DNA from: Paucimonas lemoignei
GTDB lineage: Bacteria > Pseudomonadota > Gammaproteobacteria > Burkholderiales > Burkholderiaceae_D
Length of the DNA stretch: 64,000 nt
NCBI RefSeq assembly: GCF_004342585.1
Contig: NZ_SLZQ01000011.1
Coordinates: forward strand, 1 to 64,000
Direction of reading: 5' to 3'
Shown here: positions 25,959-35,703 of the stretch, in pieces
Layout of the letters: each line of letters starts with the position of its first letter
How positions within the stretch are numbered: the stretch's first letter is position 1
The notes under the pieces: model-generated
Databases searched by the model: none
What the model was told of the DNA's origin: nothing
Seen by the model: the letters and a program-made list of their open reading frames with translations, nothing else
Program-made: the position numbers and the translations under genes

Positions 25959-26920
25959 GCAAATTTTCGATATTGATCACTGGAGCGAATGGTTTTGTCG
26001 GTCAAGCACTTGTGCACCGCCTCCAGCAAGAACCTGCAATCCGGATACGTAAGGCGCTACGTTCCACGCCAGCCAGTACCGACGATACCGTCGGCATTGG
26101 CGACATCGGTCCTAACACCGACTGGACCAAGGCGTTGGTCGGCATCGACGCAGTAATCCATTGTGCCGCGCGCGTACATGTTATGCACGATGCAGGCTCG
26201 GCAGAATCGCTTGAGCGCTTTCGGCAAGTGAATGTAGAGGGTACACGTCGGCTCGCGCTACAAGCGGCCGCCGCCGGAGTGCGACGGCTAGTACTAGTTA
26301 GTTCAGTGAAGGTCAATGGTGAAAGCACAAGCGGCCGCCTGCCGTACCGGCATGATGAGCCGCCGGCGCCACAGGATGCTTATGGCATTTCGAAGCACGA
26401 AGCAGAACAGGCATTATGGGAAGTTGCACGCACGACTGGCATCGAAGCGGTTGTGGTGCGTCCGCCGCTGGTTTATGGGCCAGGTGTCAAGGCCAATTTC
26501 CAAAGCCTGATGCAGGCCGTGGCATGCGGTGTGCCATTGCCGTTCGGCCTGAGTAACAACTGTCGCAGCATGGTGTACCTAGGTAACTTGGTTGACCTAT
26601 TGCAGCGTTGTGCGACCGACCCGCGTGCGCCCGGTAATATTTTTCTTGCAGGTGATGGCAGCGATATGAGTACAGGAGAACTAGTGCGGCAACTGGCACA
26701 CGCCGTGCAGCGACGGCCGCGACTGCTGCCGGTGCCGCCTTCGCTGATGCGAATAGTTGCGCGCATCCTGGGTAAAAGTGCTGTTGCTGAGCGAGTACTG
26801 GGGTCTCTGCAAGTTGACATTCGGCACACTTGTACCACGCTGGATTGGCAGCCGCCTTTCAGTGTGGCGCAGGGGCTGCAAGAGACTGTGGCGCCTTTGT
26901 TGGGATCTCCACGCGTCTAA
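25955..26920 (+). CDS. UDP-4-keto-QuiNAc reductase-like SDR (WbpV type)
   Basis: 321 residues, an extended SDR with TGANGFVGQALV at the N-terminus, HCAARVHVM, and YGISKHEAE as the active site. The VNVEGTRRLALQAA stretch and the position directly before a phosphoglycosyl transferase match the WbpV/WbiG group. WbpV reduces the 4-keto group of UDP-4-keto-6-deoxy-GlcNAc to UDP-D-QuiNAc, which the next protein would load on the lipid carrier. The substrate would come from the dehydratase at 566. A reductase giving UDP-D-FucNAc is a possible alternative. Confidence 0.82.
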   Translation: MSKFSILITGANGFVGQALVHRLQQEPAIRIRKALRSTPASTDDTVGIGDIGPNTDWTKALVGIDAVIHCAARVHVMHDAGSAESLERFRQVNVEGTRRLALQAAAAGVRRLVLVSSVKVNGESTSGRLPYRHDEPPAPQDAYGISKHEAEQALWEVARTTGIEAVVVRPPLVYGPGVKANFQSLMQAVACGVPLPFGLSNNCRSMVYLGNLVDLLQRCATDPRAPGNIFLAGDGSDMSTGELVRQLAHAVQRRPRLLPVPPSLMRIVARILGKSAVAERVLGSLQVDIRHTCTTLDWQPPFSVAQGLQETVAPLLGSPRV

Positions 26921-26961
26921 AATAATGTGTATTTATAATCCTCTGCACGATTTGGTCTTCT

Positions 26962-27522
26962 ATGAAGCGATTTTTTGATATTGCCCTTGCCGTATTTGCC
27001 TCGCTCATTTTGTTGTTACCTATTGTAGTTGTCGCGCTTCTGGTTAAAATTACCTCGCGTGGTCCGGCAATTTATTGGTCCGATCGAGTAGGCCGCAACA
27101 ACCGGATTTTCAAGATGCCGAAATTCCGCACTATGCGTATCGATACGCCGGCAGTAGCCACGCATTTGCTGCAAAATCCTGAGCGTTTTTTAACGCCCGT
27201 TGGTTCCTTTCTACGCAAATCTAGCTTGGACGAGCTACCACAACTCTGGAGTATCTTGGCTGGCGACATGAGCTTTGTCGGGCCGCGGCCAGCGTTGTTT
27301 AACCAGGACGACTTAATCCGCCTGCGTACTGAACAGGGCGTGCACACGCTACCTCCCGGCCTGACAGGCTGGGCGCAGGTCAATGGGCGAGATGAACTGC
27401 CTATCCCTGACAAGGTGAAACTGGACGCTGAATATCTGAAGCAACGGTCATTCTGGCTCGACGTTAAAATCATACTCATGACTTTTTTAAAGGTATTACG
27501 CAGAGATGGCATCGTGCATTGA
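26962..27522 (+). CDS. Small phosphoglycosyl transferase initiating the O-unit (PglC/WbpL-functional type)
   Basis: 186 residues, the minimal monotopic form of the bacterial sugar transferase family: one N-terminal membrane-entering helix, then KFRTMRID, DELPQLWSIL and SFVGPRPAL, which are the catalytic-core motifs. It moves a sugar phosphate from UDP-sugar to undecaprenyl phosphate at the inner membrane. It is the only initiating enzyme in the window, and the WbpV-like reductase beside it suggests D-QuiNAc as first sugar. Longer WcaJ/WbaP-type membrane domains are absent. Confidence 0.92.
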   Translation: MKRFFDIALAVFASLILLLPIVVVALLVKITSRGPAIYWSDRVGRNNRIFKMPKFRTMRIDTPAVATHLLQNPERFLTPVGSFLRKSSLDELPQLWSILAGDMSFVGPRPALFNQDDLIRLRTEQGVHTLPPGLTGWAQVNGRDELPIPDKVKLDAEYLKQRSFWLDVKIILMTFLKVLRRDGIVH

Positions 27523-27589
27523 CACGCTTCGTGACGTTTGCACATTGCACTTAGCATACCCAGACTAAACTCCCATAACTCGGACAAAA

Positions 27590-29329
27590 ATGATAACTAT
27601 ACTGAATCGAATGAGGAGTGCTTTGCCCTACCTGTTGATCACGATCGTTGTCCTGTTGGCCCACGGATTGTTAGTGTTTAACAATGGCGTCTTCTGGGAT
27701 GATTGGTTGGTAAAAGGTTTTCTAGATGATGGAAACTGGTATCTTCTAAGGGACATGACGAGCGAAATGGGCTTGCCTATACTTGCCTATTTTTTCGGGG
27801 GATTGAAGCTGTTTGGGCTATCTGACCATTTCAAAACGGTTGCACTGCTCTTAATAATTTTTTCAGCATTTTGCATATATCAGGCAGGATCTCAAACAAG
27901 TTGGCTAAGTCGTCCGGAAGCGCTGCTTATTGCCATTGTCAGTGCAGTCTATCCTGCGTTCCAAACTACTGTGCTGTTGTCCACGCTGCAGTATTTGTTT
28001 TTTTACTTCTTATTTCTTTTTGCAATACTGCTGTCATTCATCGCAGAGAAAAATTCCACTTATAAGTCTCACAAAGTTCTTCTAGCACTAACTGCTTCTT
28101 TACTCTTCTTCCTCAGTTTTAATTTAAATTCGCTGCTGGTTTATTATTTTCCATTCCTAGCTCTGTTGTCCCTGTACATCAAGGAACAGCGCCAGTTTTC
28201 TTGGACGAAGATTATTACCTTCATCTCCGTTCGACGCGCGCATCTAGTCGTACTGCCATTCGCCTACTGGGTAATCAAAAAACTATTTTTTCCCACACAT
28301 GGGCTTTACGAAAAATATAATGCTCTAGATTTAAACGCGTATTCAGCGATAATCCGTATCCGCCAGACAATTACCACAGCAGCTCACAAACAAACTTCAA
28401 ATTCGCTTTACCAATTGTTGGAGCTTCCCTTTTTGTGGGGGGCGCTTTTGGTGTCAACCTATGTACTTTATTCAAGATTCAAATCAACACATAATGGGTT
28501 TATCGATTTCGGCGTACAGATTGCACCTCACAAGCGTGAATCGAAATGGCTGTTCGTATTTGGACTACTATTACTGGTAAGTGGAATTTTTCCATACGCT
28601 ATGGCAGGCATAGTTCCGAGCACAAGTGGATGGAATACTAGGCATAGCTTATTAATCGGCTTACCGATGGCGGTGCTGATTGCCGCCGCTTTGAGATACT
28701 TGTGTAATCGCGAGTTCAAATCTTTTCATAACAAATCTGGGGTAATCGTCCCCGAATTAATCTCGGCCTTGGTAGCAAGCTCCCTAATTTTTGCCTTCGT
28801 AATATCCAGCATTAGCTTCTACGTAGATTGGCAAGCAAGAGCTATTAAGGACCAATCGGTCAGGGAGCAATTGAGCCAGCAAATCCACCTCAAGCCATTC
28901 TCTATATATTGGATTAAGGACGATTTTCTTGTTGGAGGGGATACCTATTACAATTTCTATGAATGGTCCTCCATGTTTAAGAAAATATGGGGAGGACAAT
29001 CCCGTATTGCAATGCAGCTAGAATACTTAGGCCGGCCAATCTCACATAAGCTACCGCCTCCTAAAGTATTTTCAAATCGATACAATCTTGCAGAATTTAA
29101 CCCGAAGGGGAGACAGATTTGCCTGAATATCAGGCCTGGCTTTCCAGAACTGTCTAAAAAAGACCTAGTTCTTCAATATTTTTATCTCCGTGCTCGGGCA
29201 TTTTTTTATGCGGGGTCACAAACTGCTCCACTCAACGAATTTTTAAACCGAGCAGCGCGTATCGATACTAAAGTAATTTCTACTGACGAGGCAGCGCTTG
29301 ATCCCGCAGAAGTTTGTTCCCGCAGTTAG
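27590..29329 (+). CDS. Polytopic GT-C/GtrII-like transferase, AT-rich
   Basis: 579 residues with about ten membrane segments and a soluble C-terminal part of about 150 residues. A WDDW motif sits in the first outside loop (about residue 37), where GT-C transferases carry their catalytic acid. No family can be named with certainty, but the layout is like the variable third component of gtr systems. The separate GtrA and GtrB genes that such a system needs are at 35305 and 35696, after a CDP-sugar pathway. Base composition is clearly lower in GC than that of the next genes. Function as a periplasmic transferase is inferred. Confidence 0.65.
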   Translation: MITILNRMRSALPYLLITIVVLLAHGLLVFNNGVFWDDWLVKGFLDDGNWYLLRDMTSEMGLPILAYFFGGLKLFGLSDHFKTVALLLIIFSAFCIYQAGSQTSWLSRPEALLIAIVSAVYPAFQTTVLLSTLQYLFFYFLFLFAILLSFIAEKNSTYKSHKVLLALTASLLFFLSFNLNSLLVYYFPFLALLSLYIKEQRQFSWTKIITFISVRRAHLVVLPFAYWVIKKLFFPTHGLYEKYNALDLNAYSAIIRIRQTITTAAHKQTSNSLYQLLELPFLWGALLVSTYVLYSRFKSTHNGFIDFGVQIAPHKRESKWLFVFGLLLLVSGIFPYAMAGIVPSTSGWNTRHSLLIGLPMAVLIAAALRYLCNREFKSFHNKSGVIVPELISALVASSLIFAFVISSISFYVDWQARAIKDQSVREQLSQQIHLKPFSIYWIKDDFLVGGDTYYNFYEWSSMFKKIWGGQSRIAMQLEYLGRPISHKLPPPKVFSNRYNLAEFNPKGRQICLNIRPGFPELSKKDLVLQYFYLRARAFFYAGSQTAPLNEFLNRAARIDTKVISTDEAALDPAEVCSRS

Positions 29330-29438
29330 TCGAGAATCTAACATAAGAGGCCGGGCGTGACGCCTAGTGGAACCAAAATCGCTGGTTCCCACCCAGTAAG
29401 GCTAAAATACTTATTATCGTCCTATCAGGAAATTAATA

Positions 29439-30215
29439 ATGAAAGCAGTAATTCTCGCCGGGGGGCTTGGTACGCGTCTTAGCGAAGAGACCACCATCAA
29501 GCCTAAGCCGATGGTGGAAATTGGTGGCAAGCCAATTCTTTGGCACATCATGAAAATTTATTCCCAATATGGAATCAACGATTTCGTAATCTGCTGCGGC
29601 TACAAGGGCTACGTGATCAAGGAGTATTTTGCCAACTACTTCCTGCACATGTCTGATGTTACTTTTGACATGTCAAAAAATCGCATGGAAGTCCATCAGC
29701 GCTATGCCGAACCTTGGAGGGTGACACTGGTCGACACTGGCGATGACACATTGACTGGGGGGCGATTAAAACGCGTGGCCGAATATCTGAATGACGATGA
29801 GCCTTTTTGCTTCACCTATGGTGATGGCGTCAGCGATGTGAACATTACCAAATTGATAGAATTTCACCAGGCTCATGGCTTGCTCGCTACATTAACCGCA
29901 ACCTATCCGCCGGGGCGATTTGGCGCGCTGGATATCCATCGCGACCACAAGGTGACCTCGTTCAAGGAAAAGCCGAAGGGCGACGGTGGCATGATCAATG
30001 GCGGCTTTTTCGTCTTGTCCCCGAAAGTTATAAATCTCATCGAAGGCGATCAAACAATCTGGGAACGGGGACCGCTGGAACACCTTGCAGAGATCGGGCA
30101 ACTGGCGGCTTTTCAACACCACGGTTTTTGGCAGCCAATGGATACCCTCCGCGATAAGGCCTATCTCGAAGAACATTGGGCAAGCGGCAACGCGCCCTGG
30201 AAGGTTTGGGAATGA
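29439..30215 (+). CDS. rfbF: Glucose-1-phosphate cytidylyltransferase
   Basis: 258 residues, matching RfbF/DdhA length. The N-terminal LAGGLGTRL with [19 protein letters not shown] is characteristic of the CTP-specific enzyme. It makes CDP-glucose, the entry step to CDP-3,6-dideoxyhexoses. A ribosome-binding site (AGGAAA) precedes the ATG. The stop overlaps rfbG (ATGA), and the set rfbF-rfbG-rfbH is continuous. A switch to GC-rich codon use begins here. Confidence 0.95.
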   Translation: MKAVILAGGLGTRLSEETTIKPKPMVEIGGKPILWHIMKIYSQYGINDFVICCGYKGYVIKEYFANYFLHMSDVTFDMSKNRMEVHQRYAEPWRVTLVDTGDDTLTGGRLKRVAEYLNDDEPFCFTYGDGVSDVNITKLIEFHQAHGLLATLTATYPPGRFGALDIHRDHKVTSFKEKPKGDGGMINGGFFVLSPKVINLIEGDQTIWERGPLEHLAEIGQLAAFQHHGFWQPMDTLRDKAYLEEHWASGNAPWKVWE

Positions 30216-31288
30216 CGCCGGATTTTTGGCGCGGCAAGCGCGTTTTCTTGACAGGCCACACTGGCTTCAAGGGAAGCTGGATGTCCCTCTGGCTGCAATG
30301 CCTAGGTGCGGAACTGACCGGCTTTGCGCTCAAGCCGCCCACCCTGCCCAGCCTGTTCGAGCAAGCACGAGTGGCAGAGGGCATGCATTCAATTATCGGA
30401 GATATCCGCGATCCAGCCTCGCTCAGCGAGGCAATGCAGGCAGCCCGGCCTGAAATCGTATTTCATATGGCAGCCCAGCCGTTGGTGCGCTATTCGTACC
30501 AGAATCCGGTCGAGACTTACGCCACCAACGTCATGGGTACGGTCAATTTGCTCGAGGCTGTGCGCAGCACTCCCGGAGTCATTTCGGTCGTCAACATTAC
30601 GACAGACAAATGCTACGAAAACCGTGAATGGGATTGGGGATACCGTGAAAACGAGCCGATGGGTGGCTTCGACCCTTACAGTAACAGTAAGGGATGTGCA
30701 GAACTGGTGAGTGCTGCATATCGCTCTTCTTTTTTCAATGCTGCCACTTATGCGCAACATGGCGTGTCGCTGGCGACTGTACGGGCCGGCAATGTAATTG
30801 GAGGCGGCGATTGGGCACAAGACCGTTTGATTCCCGATATCGTTGGCGCTTTCGAGCAAGGCAAGGTCGTCAATATCCGCAATCCCCATGCAATCCGTCC
30901 CTGGCAACATGTGCTGGAACCGTTGCGCGGCTATCTGACTCTGGCCGAACGCCTAGAAAAATGTGGCCCCGAGTACAGCACGGCCTGGAATTTTGGACCG
31001 GTGGATGAAGATGCCAGATCTGTTGGCTGGATTGTCGAAAAAATGGCCGGGCTTTGGGGAACCGGTGCGCGATGGGAAGTCGACAGTGGCATGCATCCGC
31101 ACGAAGCCACCTACCTCAAGCTCGATATTTCCAAAGCACGCAACCGCCTCGGCTGGCACCCTTTGCTGCGCCTCGATGACGGGTTGCAGCTCATCGTAGA
31201 CTGGTCTAGGCAGCGCCTGGCCGGCGCCGATGTGCGCCAGTTGACTCTTAAACAGATCCACGACTACCAAACGTTGACCCAAAAATAA
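30212..31288 (+). CDS. rfbG: CDP-glucose 4,6-dehydratase
   Basis: 358 residues from the ATG at 30212, coupled to rfbF by a 4-bp overlap; an ATG at 30176 lies inside rfbF. An extended SDR with [12 protein letters not shown] at the N-terminus, [12 protein letters not shown], and the active-site [10 protein letters not shown]. The [13 protein letters not shown] stretch is typical of RfbG. It converts CDP-glucose to CDP-4-keto-6-deoxyglucose, the substrate of RfbH. Confidence 0.95.
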   Translation: MTPDFWRGKRVFLTGHTGFKGSWMSLWLQCLGAELTGFALKPPTLPSLFEQARVAEGMHSIIGDIRDPASLSEAMQAARPEIVFHMAAQPLVRYSYQNPVETYATNVMGTVNLLEAVRSTPGVISVVNITTDKCYENREWDWGYRENEPMGGFDPYSNSKGCAELVSAAYRSSFFNAATYAQHGVSLATVRAGNVIGGGDWAQDRLIPDIVGAFEQGKVVNIRNPHAIRPWQHVLEPLRGYLTLAERLEKCGPEYSTAWNFGPVDEDARSVGWIVEKMAGLWGTGARWEVDSGMHPHEATYLKLDISKARNRLGWHPLLRLDDGLQLIVDWSRQRLAGADVRQLTLKQIHDYQTLTQK

Positions 31289-31293
31289 TCATC

Positions 31294-32616
31294 ATGCAAA
31301 ACGCCAAAACTCAAGCCCTTCGCGAGCAAATCGCGGCGCTGGTCGACGAATACGCTGCCATTGCGCTCAAGCCACAACCGTTCATGCCCGGCGCATCACT
31401 GGTCCCGCCGTCCGGCAAAGTCTTGGATGGCGTCGAGCTCAAGCTGATGGTGGAGGCCTCCCTGGATGGATGGCTGACCACGGGCCGCTTCAATGACGAA
31501 TTCGAAAAACGCCTGGCTGCGTTTATCGGCGTCGATTACCTCATCACCGTCAATTCGGGCTCCTCGGCCAACCTAGTTGCGTTTTCCACGCTGACATCGC
31601 CGAAATTGGGCGAGCGCGCGATCAAGCCGGGTGATGAAGTTATCGGCGTCGCCGCCGGCTTTCCCACGACCGTCAATCCGATCCTGCAGTTTGGCGCGAT
31701 TCCGGTCTTCGTCGATGTGGAGCTCGGCACTTACAACATCGACGCGAGCAAGATCGAAGCCGCCATCGGTCCCCGCACCAAGGCTATCATGCTGGCGCAC
31801 ACGCTGGGCAACCCGTACAACTTGGACGTGATCACGGCGCTGTGCAAGAAATACAATCTCTGGCTGGTCGAGGATTGCTGCGATGCGCTGGGCTCTACCT
31901 ATAATGGCAAACTGGTCGGCACCTTTGGCGACATCGGCACACTGAGCTTCTATCCGGCGCACCACATCACCATGGGCGAGGGCGGCGCAGTCTTCACCAA
32001 CAATGGCGAGCTGAAACAGATCGCCGAGAGTTTTCGCGACTGGGGTCGTGACTGCTATTGTCCCCCCGGCAAGGACAATACCTGCGGCAAGCGCTTTTGC
32101 TGGAAACTCGGCAATCTGCCTGAAGGCTACGATCACAAATATACCTACAGCCATCTTGGCTACAACCTCAAGATCACCGACATGCAGGCAGCCTGCGGCC
32201 TGGCCCAGCTGGACAAGGCGCCGGCCTTTATCGAGCAGCGCAAGGCAAATTTTGCCTTCCTCAAGGAGCGCTTAGTCAGTTGCGAGGAATTCCTGGTCCT
32301 TCCAGAGGCCACCGCCAACAGTGTTCCTTCGTGGTTCGGCTTTCCGCTGACCCTGAAAGAGAGTGCGCCGGTCAGCCGGCTGGATTTGCTGACGTACCTG
32401 GATCAGGAAAAAGTCGGCACCCGCCTGCTATTCGCCGGCAACCTGACGCGCCAGCCTTACATGATCGGGCGTAACTATCGCGTGAGCGGCGAATTAACTA
32501 ATACCGACATAGTGATGAACAATACGTTCTGGATTGGCGTGCAGCCTGCCCTGACCCAGGAAATGCTGGACTACGCAGCGGGCAAGATCGAATCGTATCT
32601 CGGGGTAAATTTTTGA
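31294..32616 (+). CDS. rfbH: CDP-4-keto-6-deoxyglucose 3-dehydrase
   Basis: 440 residues. A PLP/PMP-fold enzyme of the DegT group in which the cofactor lysine is replaced by histidine ([13 protein letters not shown]), as in RfbH/E1, and which has the Cys-rich insert ([15 protein letters not shown]) that binds a [2Fe-2S] cluster. It removes the C3 hydroxyl with a separate reductase, giving CDP-4-keto-3,6-dideoxyglucose. No RfbI/E3 reductase gene is seen in the window, so that partner must be encoded elsewhere or replaced. The stop overlaps the first transketolase gene. Confidence 0.95.
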   Translation: MQNAKTQALREQIAALVDEYAAIALKPQPFMPGASLVPPSGKVLDGVELKLMVEASLDGWLTTGRFNDEFEKRLAAFIGVDYLITVNSGSSANLVAFSTLTSPKLGERAIKPGDEVIGVAAGFPTTVNPILQFGAIPVFVDVELGTYNIDASKIEAAIGPRTKAIMLAHTLGNPYNLDVITALCKKYNLWLVEDCCDALGSTYNGKLVGTFGDIGTLSFYPAHHITMGEGGAVFTNNGELKQIAESFRDWGRDCYCPPGKDNTCGKRFCWKLGNLPEGYDHKYTYSHLGYNLKITDMQAACGLAQLDKAPAFIEQRKANFAFLKERLVSCEEFLVLPEATANSVPSWFGFPLTLKESAPVSRLDLLTYLDQEKVGTRLLFAGNLTRQPYMIGRNYRVSGELTNTDIVMNNTFWIGVQPALTQEMLDYAAGKIESYLGVNF

Positions 32617-33449
32617 GTGTACAGGCGATGACCGTCCCTACCCCGAATTTTGATGCGAAGGTGCTACGCAAGACCGTGCTTGAAATGGCCTACTCCGGCG
32701 CCACTGTGCATATCGGCTGCGCCTTCTCGATCATTGAAATCCTGGCCGTGCTGTACCGCAATCATTTGCGCTATCCGACCAATGACCCGCGCGCTGCCGG
32801 GCGCGATTACCTCGTTCTCAGCAAAGGACACGGCGTCATGGCGCAGTATGCCTGCATGCGTGAACTAGGGTGGCTCGATGACGAGGCTTTCACAAAATAT
32901 TTCGCCAATGGCAGCGACCTCAAGGGGCTTTCCGACTCGCGCATACCGGGGCTTGAAGTGACCTCTGGCTCGCTCGGCCACGGCTTTTCGGTCGGCGTGG
33001 GCATGGCAATGGGAGCGAAATTGCACGGCACCGACCAAAAAACCTACGCGATCGTCGGTGATGGCGAGATAAACGAAGGTCCGATCTGGGAAGGGGCACT
33101 CTTCGCCGCCCATCATGGATTGAAAAATTTCATGGTGATTGTCGATGAAAACGGCTTTCAGGCCATGGGCAGCACCGAGGACGTGCTCAAGCTCGGCTCG
33201 ATACAAGCCAAGTTCGAAAGCTTTGGCTTCGAAGCCGTGACCATCGATGGACATGATGAAACAGCCATCGACAGCGCCATTGCCCGCTTGTGGAAAAGCG
33301 ATACCGGATTGCCCAAGGCGCTGATTGCCAGGACGGTCAAGGGTAAGGGCGTGCCTTTCATGGAAAACAACAATATCTGGCATTACACGCGGTTGAATCC
33401 TGACACGTACAGGCAAGCCTTGTCCGCAGTTGCCGGGGAGTCGACATGA
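32613..33449 (+). CDS. Transketolase, N-terminal (TPP-binding) subunit
   Basis: 278 residues from a TTG overlapping the rfbH stop (an ATG five codons later is equally possible). This is only the TPP/metal-binding half of a transketolase: [23 protein letters not shown], and the [12 protein letters not shown] motif for thiamine diphosphate and Mg2+. Full transketolases are about 660 residues; the second half is the next gene. Split pairs are known, but placement inside a CDP-dideoxysugar cluster suggests a special acceptor: the 4-keto group of CDP-4-keto-3,6-dideoxyglucose, to which a two-carbon ketol unit could be added. The acceptor is inferred. Confidence 0.88.
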   Translation: MSVQAMTVPTPNFDAKVLRKTVLEMAYSGATVHIGCAFSIIEILAVLYRNHLRYPTNDPRAAGRDYLVLSKGHGVMAQYACMRELGWLDDEAFTKYFANGSDLKGLSDSRIPGLEVTSGSLGHGFSVGVGMAMGAKLHGTDQKTYAIVGDGEINEGPIWEGALFAAHHGLKNFMVIVDENGFQAMGSTEDVLKLGSIQAKFESFGFEAVTIDGHDETAIDSAIARLWKSDTGLPKALIARTVKGKGVPFMENNNIWHYTRLNPDTYRQALSAVAGEST

Positions 33450-34363
33450 GAAACGCTTTTTCAGAAGCGCTGGTGCGCCTGGCGAAGGCCGATCCCAACG
33501 TGCTACTGCTGACTGGCGACCATGGGTATGCCTTGTTCGATGAATTTCGCAAAGCGTGTCCGGCACAATATATCAACGCCGGCATCGCCGAGCAAAACAT
33601 GGTCGGCATGGCTGCGGGCCTTGCGCGCACGGGCTTTCGGCCGATCGTGTATGGTCTCAGCGCCTTCATTCCGGTGCGTGTCGTCGAACAGATCAAGCTG
33701 GACGTGGCGCATGACAAATTGCCCGTGATTTTCATCGGCGATGGCGCCGGATTCGTCTACAGCCATCTGGGCACCAGCCATCAGTCGACCGAGGACATCG
33801 CCTGCACGAGGGCGATACCGGATTTATCCGTGTATTCGCCGGCTGATCGATTCGAAGTGACCGCCTGCATGGATGCGGCATACCAATCGAAATCTTCCGT
33901 GTATCTACGCATGGGCAAATCGGACCGGGGCGATGTCCATGCTGCAATACCTAAACAAAAAATCGGGGCATTACTGCAAGCCAGGCCAGCAAACGCGGCT
34001 GACATCGCCTTCATCGCCACGGGATCAATGGTCCGCACGGCGCTCGATATTGCGACAGCGTCCTATCCGGACGCAGGCGTCTGGAGCGCGCCTTTCATCA
34101 AGCCGATCGACAGCGCACAAGTGGCTGCGGTCTGCCGCCGTGCCCGCACAGTCGTGGTGCTGGAAGAACATTCGGTGCTCGGCGGACTCGGTTCTGTCAT
34201 CGCCGAAATTTCTGCGGAATTCGCTCCTGTGCGCATATTGAGAATCGGCGTGCGCGACCGCTTCTCGCACCACTGCGGCACCTATGAATATTTGCTCAAT
34301 GAGCACGCGCTGGATCGCGCCGCCATCGAGCAAAGAATTCGTGATTTTCTTGCCGCGACCTGA
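33446..34363 (+). CDS. Transketolase, C-terminal subunit
   Basis: 305 residues, joined to the N-terminal subunit by an ATGA overlap. It carries the pyrimidine-binding domain with the catalytic Glu in INAGIAEQNMVG, the GAGFVYSHLGTSHQS stretch, and a C-terminal transketolase domain. Together with the upstream protein it should form a heterotetrameric TPP enzyme. It is flanked by rfbH and an SDR reductase, not by pentose phosphate genes, which supports a role in sugar branching rather than in central metabolism. Confidence 0.88.
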   Translation: MRNAFSEALVRLAKADPNVLLLTGDHGYALFDEFRKACPAQYINAGIAEQNMVGMAAGLARTGFRPIVYGLSAFIPVRVVEQIKLDVAHDKLPVIFIGDGAGFVYSHLGTSHQSTEDIACTRAIPDLSVYSPADRFEVTACMDAAYQSKSSVYLRMGKSDRGDVHAAIPKQKIGALLQARPANAADIAFIATGSMVRTALDIATASYPDAGVWSAPFIKPIDSAQVAAVCRRARTVVVLEEHSVLGGLGSVIAEISAEFAPVRILRIGVRDRFSHHCGTYEYLLNEHALDRAAIEQRIRDFLAAT

Positions 34364-34366
34364 GTC

Positions 34367-35308
34367 ATGCGCATTGCCATTCTGGGAGCCACCAGCCAGA
34401 TCGCCAAGGACCTGATCCTGTCATTCGCCGCGCAAAAAAGCAGCGATGAACTCGTGCTTTTTGCGCGCCGCCCGGACGCTGTGGCTGCATGGCTGGCGCG
34501 CACTGGATTGTCCGGACGATATGCCATTGCCGACTTCGGCACTTTCGGCATGGAGACGTCTTTCGACGCTCTGCTCAATTTTGTCGGCGTCGGAAACCCC
34601 GCGCAGGCAGCCGCTATGGGAACGGCGATTTTTGATATAACGCTGCAGTATGACGAGATGGCACTGCATTACCAGCGGCGGTATCCGGACTGCCGTTACA
34701 TCTTCCTGAGCAGCGGTGCGGCCTATGGCGGCAATTTCGAACAGCCGGCGGATGAAAATACGCGGGCGAACATTCCCATCAACGACCTGCAGCCACAAGA
34801 CTGGTATGCGGCAGCCAAGCTTCACGCAGAATGCCGGCATCGCTCGCTCGCGCAGTTTCCCATCGTCGATCTCCGGGTATTCAATTATTTCAGCCGTACG
34901 CAGGATCTCTCGGCACGATTCTTCATCACCGACCTGATACGATCGATCTGCAGCGGCGAAAAAATGATCACCTCGCCGGACAACATCATGCGGGATTACC
35001 TCGGTCCGGATGATTTTTCCCAGCTGGTATCGCGCGTCCTCGCCGCGCCGCCGGCGAATGCGGCGCTGGATTGCTATACCCTGGCGCCAACCGACAAAAT
35101 GTCGCTATTGCGCGCCATGCAGGCGCAATTCGGATTGGCATTCGAAGTCAGGGACGGACCGGCCGGCGTGAATGCGACCGGCATGAAAATGCATTATTTC
35201 TCGACGAACCGCAAAGCAGCTGCCTTCGGCTATCAGCCGTCCCGGAGTTCTCTGGACAGTGTCATGGATGAAGCGCGCATTGTACTGAATCGATCAAGCG
35301 CCTTGTGA
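34367..35308 (+). CDS. NAD-dependent epimerase/dehydratase family reductase
   Basis: 313 residues. An extended SDR with a compact cofactor motif (LGATSQIAKDL) and YAAAKLHAE as active site; FLSSGAAYGG gives the Ser. It follows the transketolase pair by three bases and precedes gtrA with a 4-bp overlap. In known 3,6-dideoxyhexose paths the last step is reduction of a keto group by an SDR (RfbJ, YerF type). Here it would reduce either C4 or the keto group on an added two-carbon branch. Sequence alone does not tell which. Confidence 0.8.
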   Translation: MRIAILGATSQIAKDLILSFAAQKSSDELVLFARRPDAVAAWLARTGLSGRYAIADFGTFGMETSFDALLNFVGVGNPAQAAAMGTAIFDITLQYDEMALHYQRRYPDCRYIFLSSGAAYGGNFEQPADENTRANIPINDLQPQDWYAAAKLHAECRHRSLAQFPIVDLRVFNYFSRTQDLSARFFITDLIRSICSGEKMITSPDNIMRDYLGPDDFSQLVSRVLAAPPANAALDCYTLAPTDKMSLLRAMQAQFGLAFEVRDGPAGVNATGMKMHYFSTNRKAAAFGYQPSRSSLDSVMDEARIVLNRSSAL

Positions 35309-35703
35309 CGAACTTTCGCTCCATCAATCTCGGCAATCTGGCCAAACATCAGTTCCTGAGATTCCTGTTTGTCGGGATGATCAATTCCCTCTTTGGTTAC
35401 GGGTGCTTTGCATTGTTTTTGTACCTTGGACTGCACTATACCTTGGCCTTGCTGCTGGCAACGGCGCTTGGCGTGCTATTCAACTTCAAGACGACGGGAA
35501 CCCTGGTGTTCGGCTCGCGTGACAACCGGCTGGTCTTTCGATTTTCCTGTTCGTATATTTTTATTTACTTCATTAACGTTATTGGCATCAAGGCTCTTTC
35601 ACTCATCGGGATTGAGGCATACATTGCTGGCGCGATTCTGCTGCTTCCCATGGCGGTGCTGGCTTTCATCGTAAACAAATGGTTCGTTTTCAATTATGGC
35701 TAA
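35305..35703 (+). CDS. gtrA: GtrA-like flippase for polyprenyl-linked sugar
   Basis: 132 residues from a GTG that overlaps the previous stop (GTGA). Four membrane segments fill nearly the whole chain and the FLFVGMINSLFGYG start and the INKWFVF-like end are typical of the GtrA family. It is thought to flip undecaprenyl-phosphate-bound sugar to the periplasm. It overlaps gtrB by 8 bp. Together with the GT-C gene at 27590 it brackets the CDP-sugar genes. Confidence 0.88.
   Translation: MTNFRSINLGNLAKHQFLRFLFVGMINSLFGYGCFALFLYLGLHYTLALLLATALGVLFNFKTTGTLVFGSRDNRLVFRFSCSYIFIYFINVIGIKALSLIGIEAYIAGAILLLPMAVLAFIVNKWFVFNYG

Noticed and set aside
32613-34363. Split transketolase as a pentose phosphate or DXP synthase enzyme
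   Set aside because: It lies between rfbH and an SDR in a tightly packed sugar operon. A housekeeping role is possible but does not explain the position.
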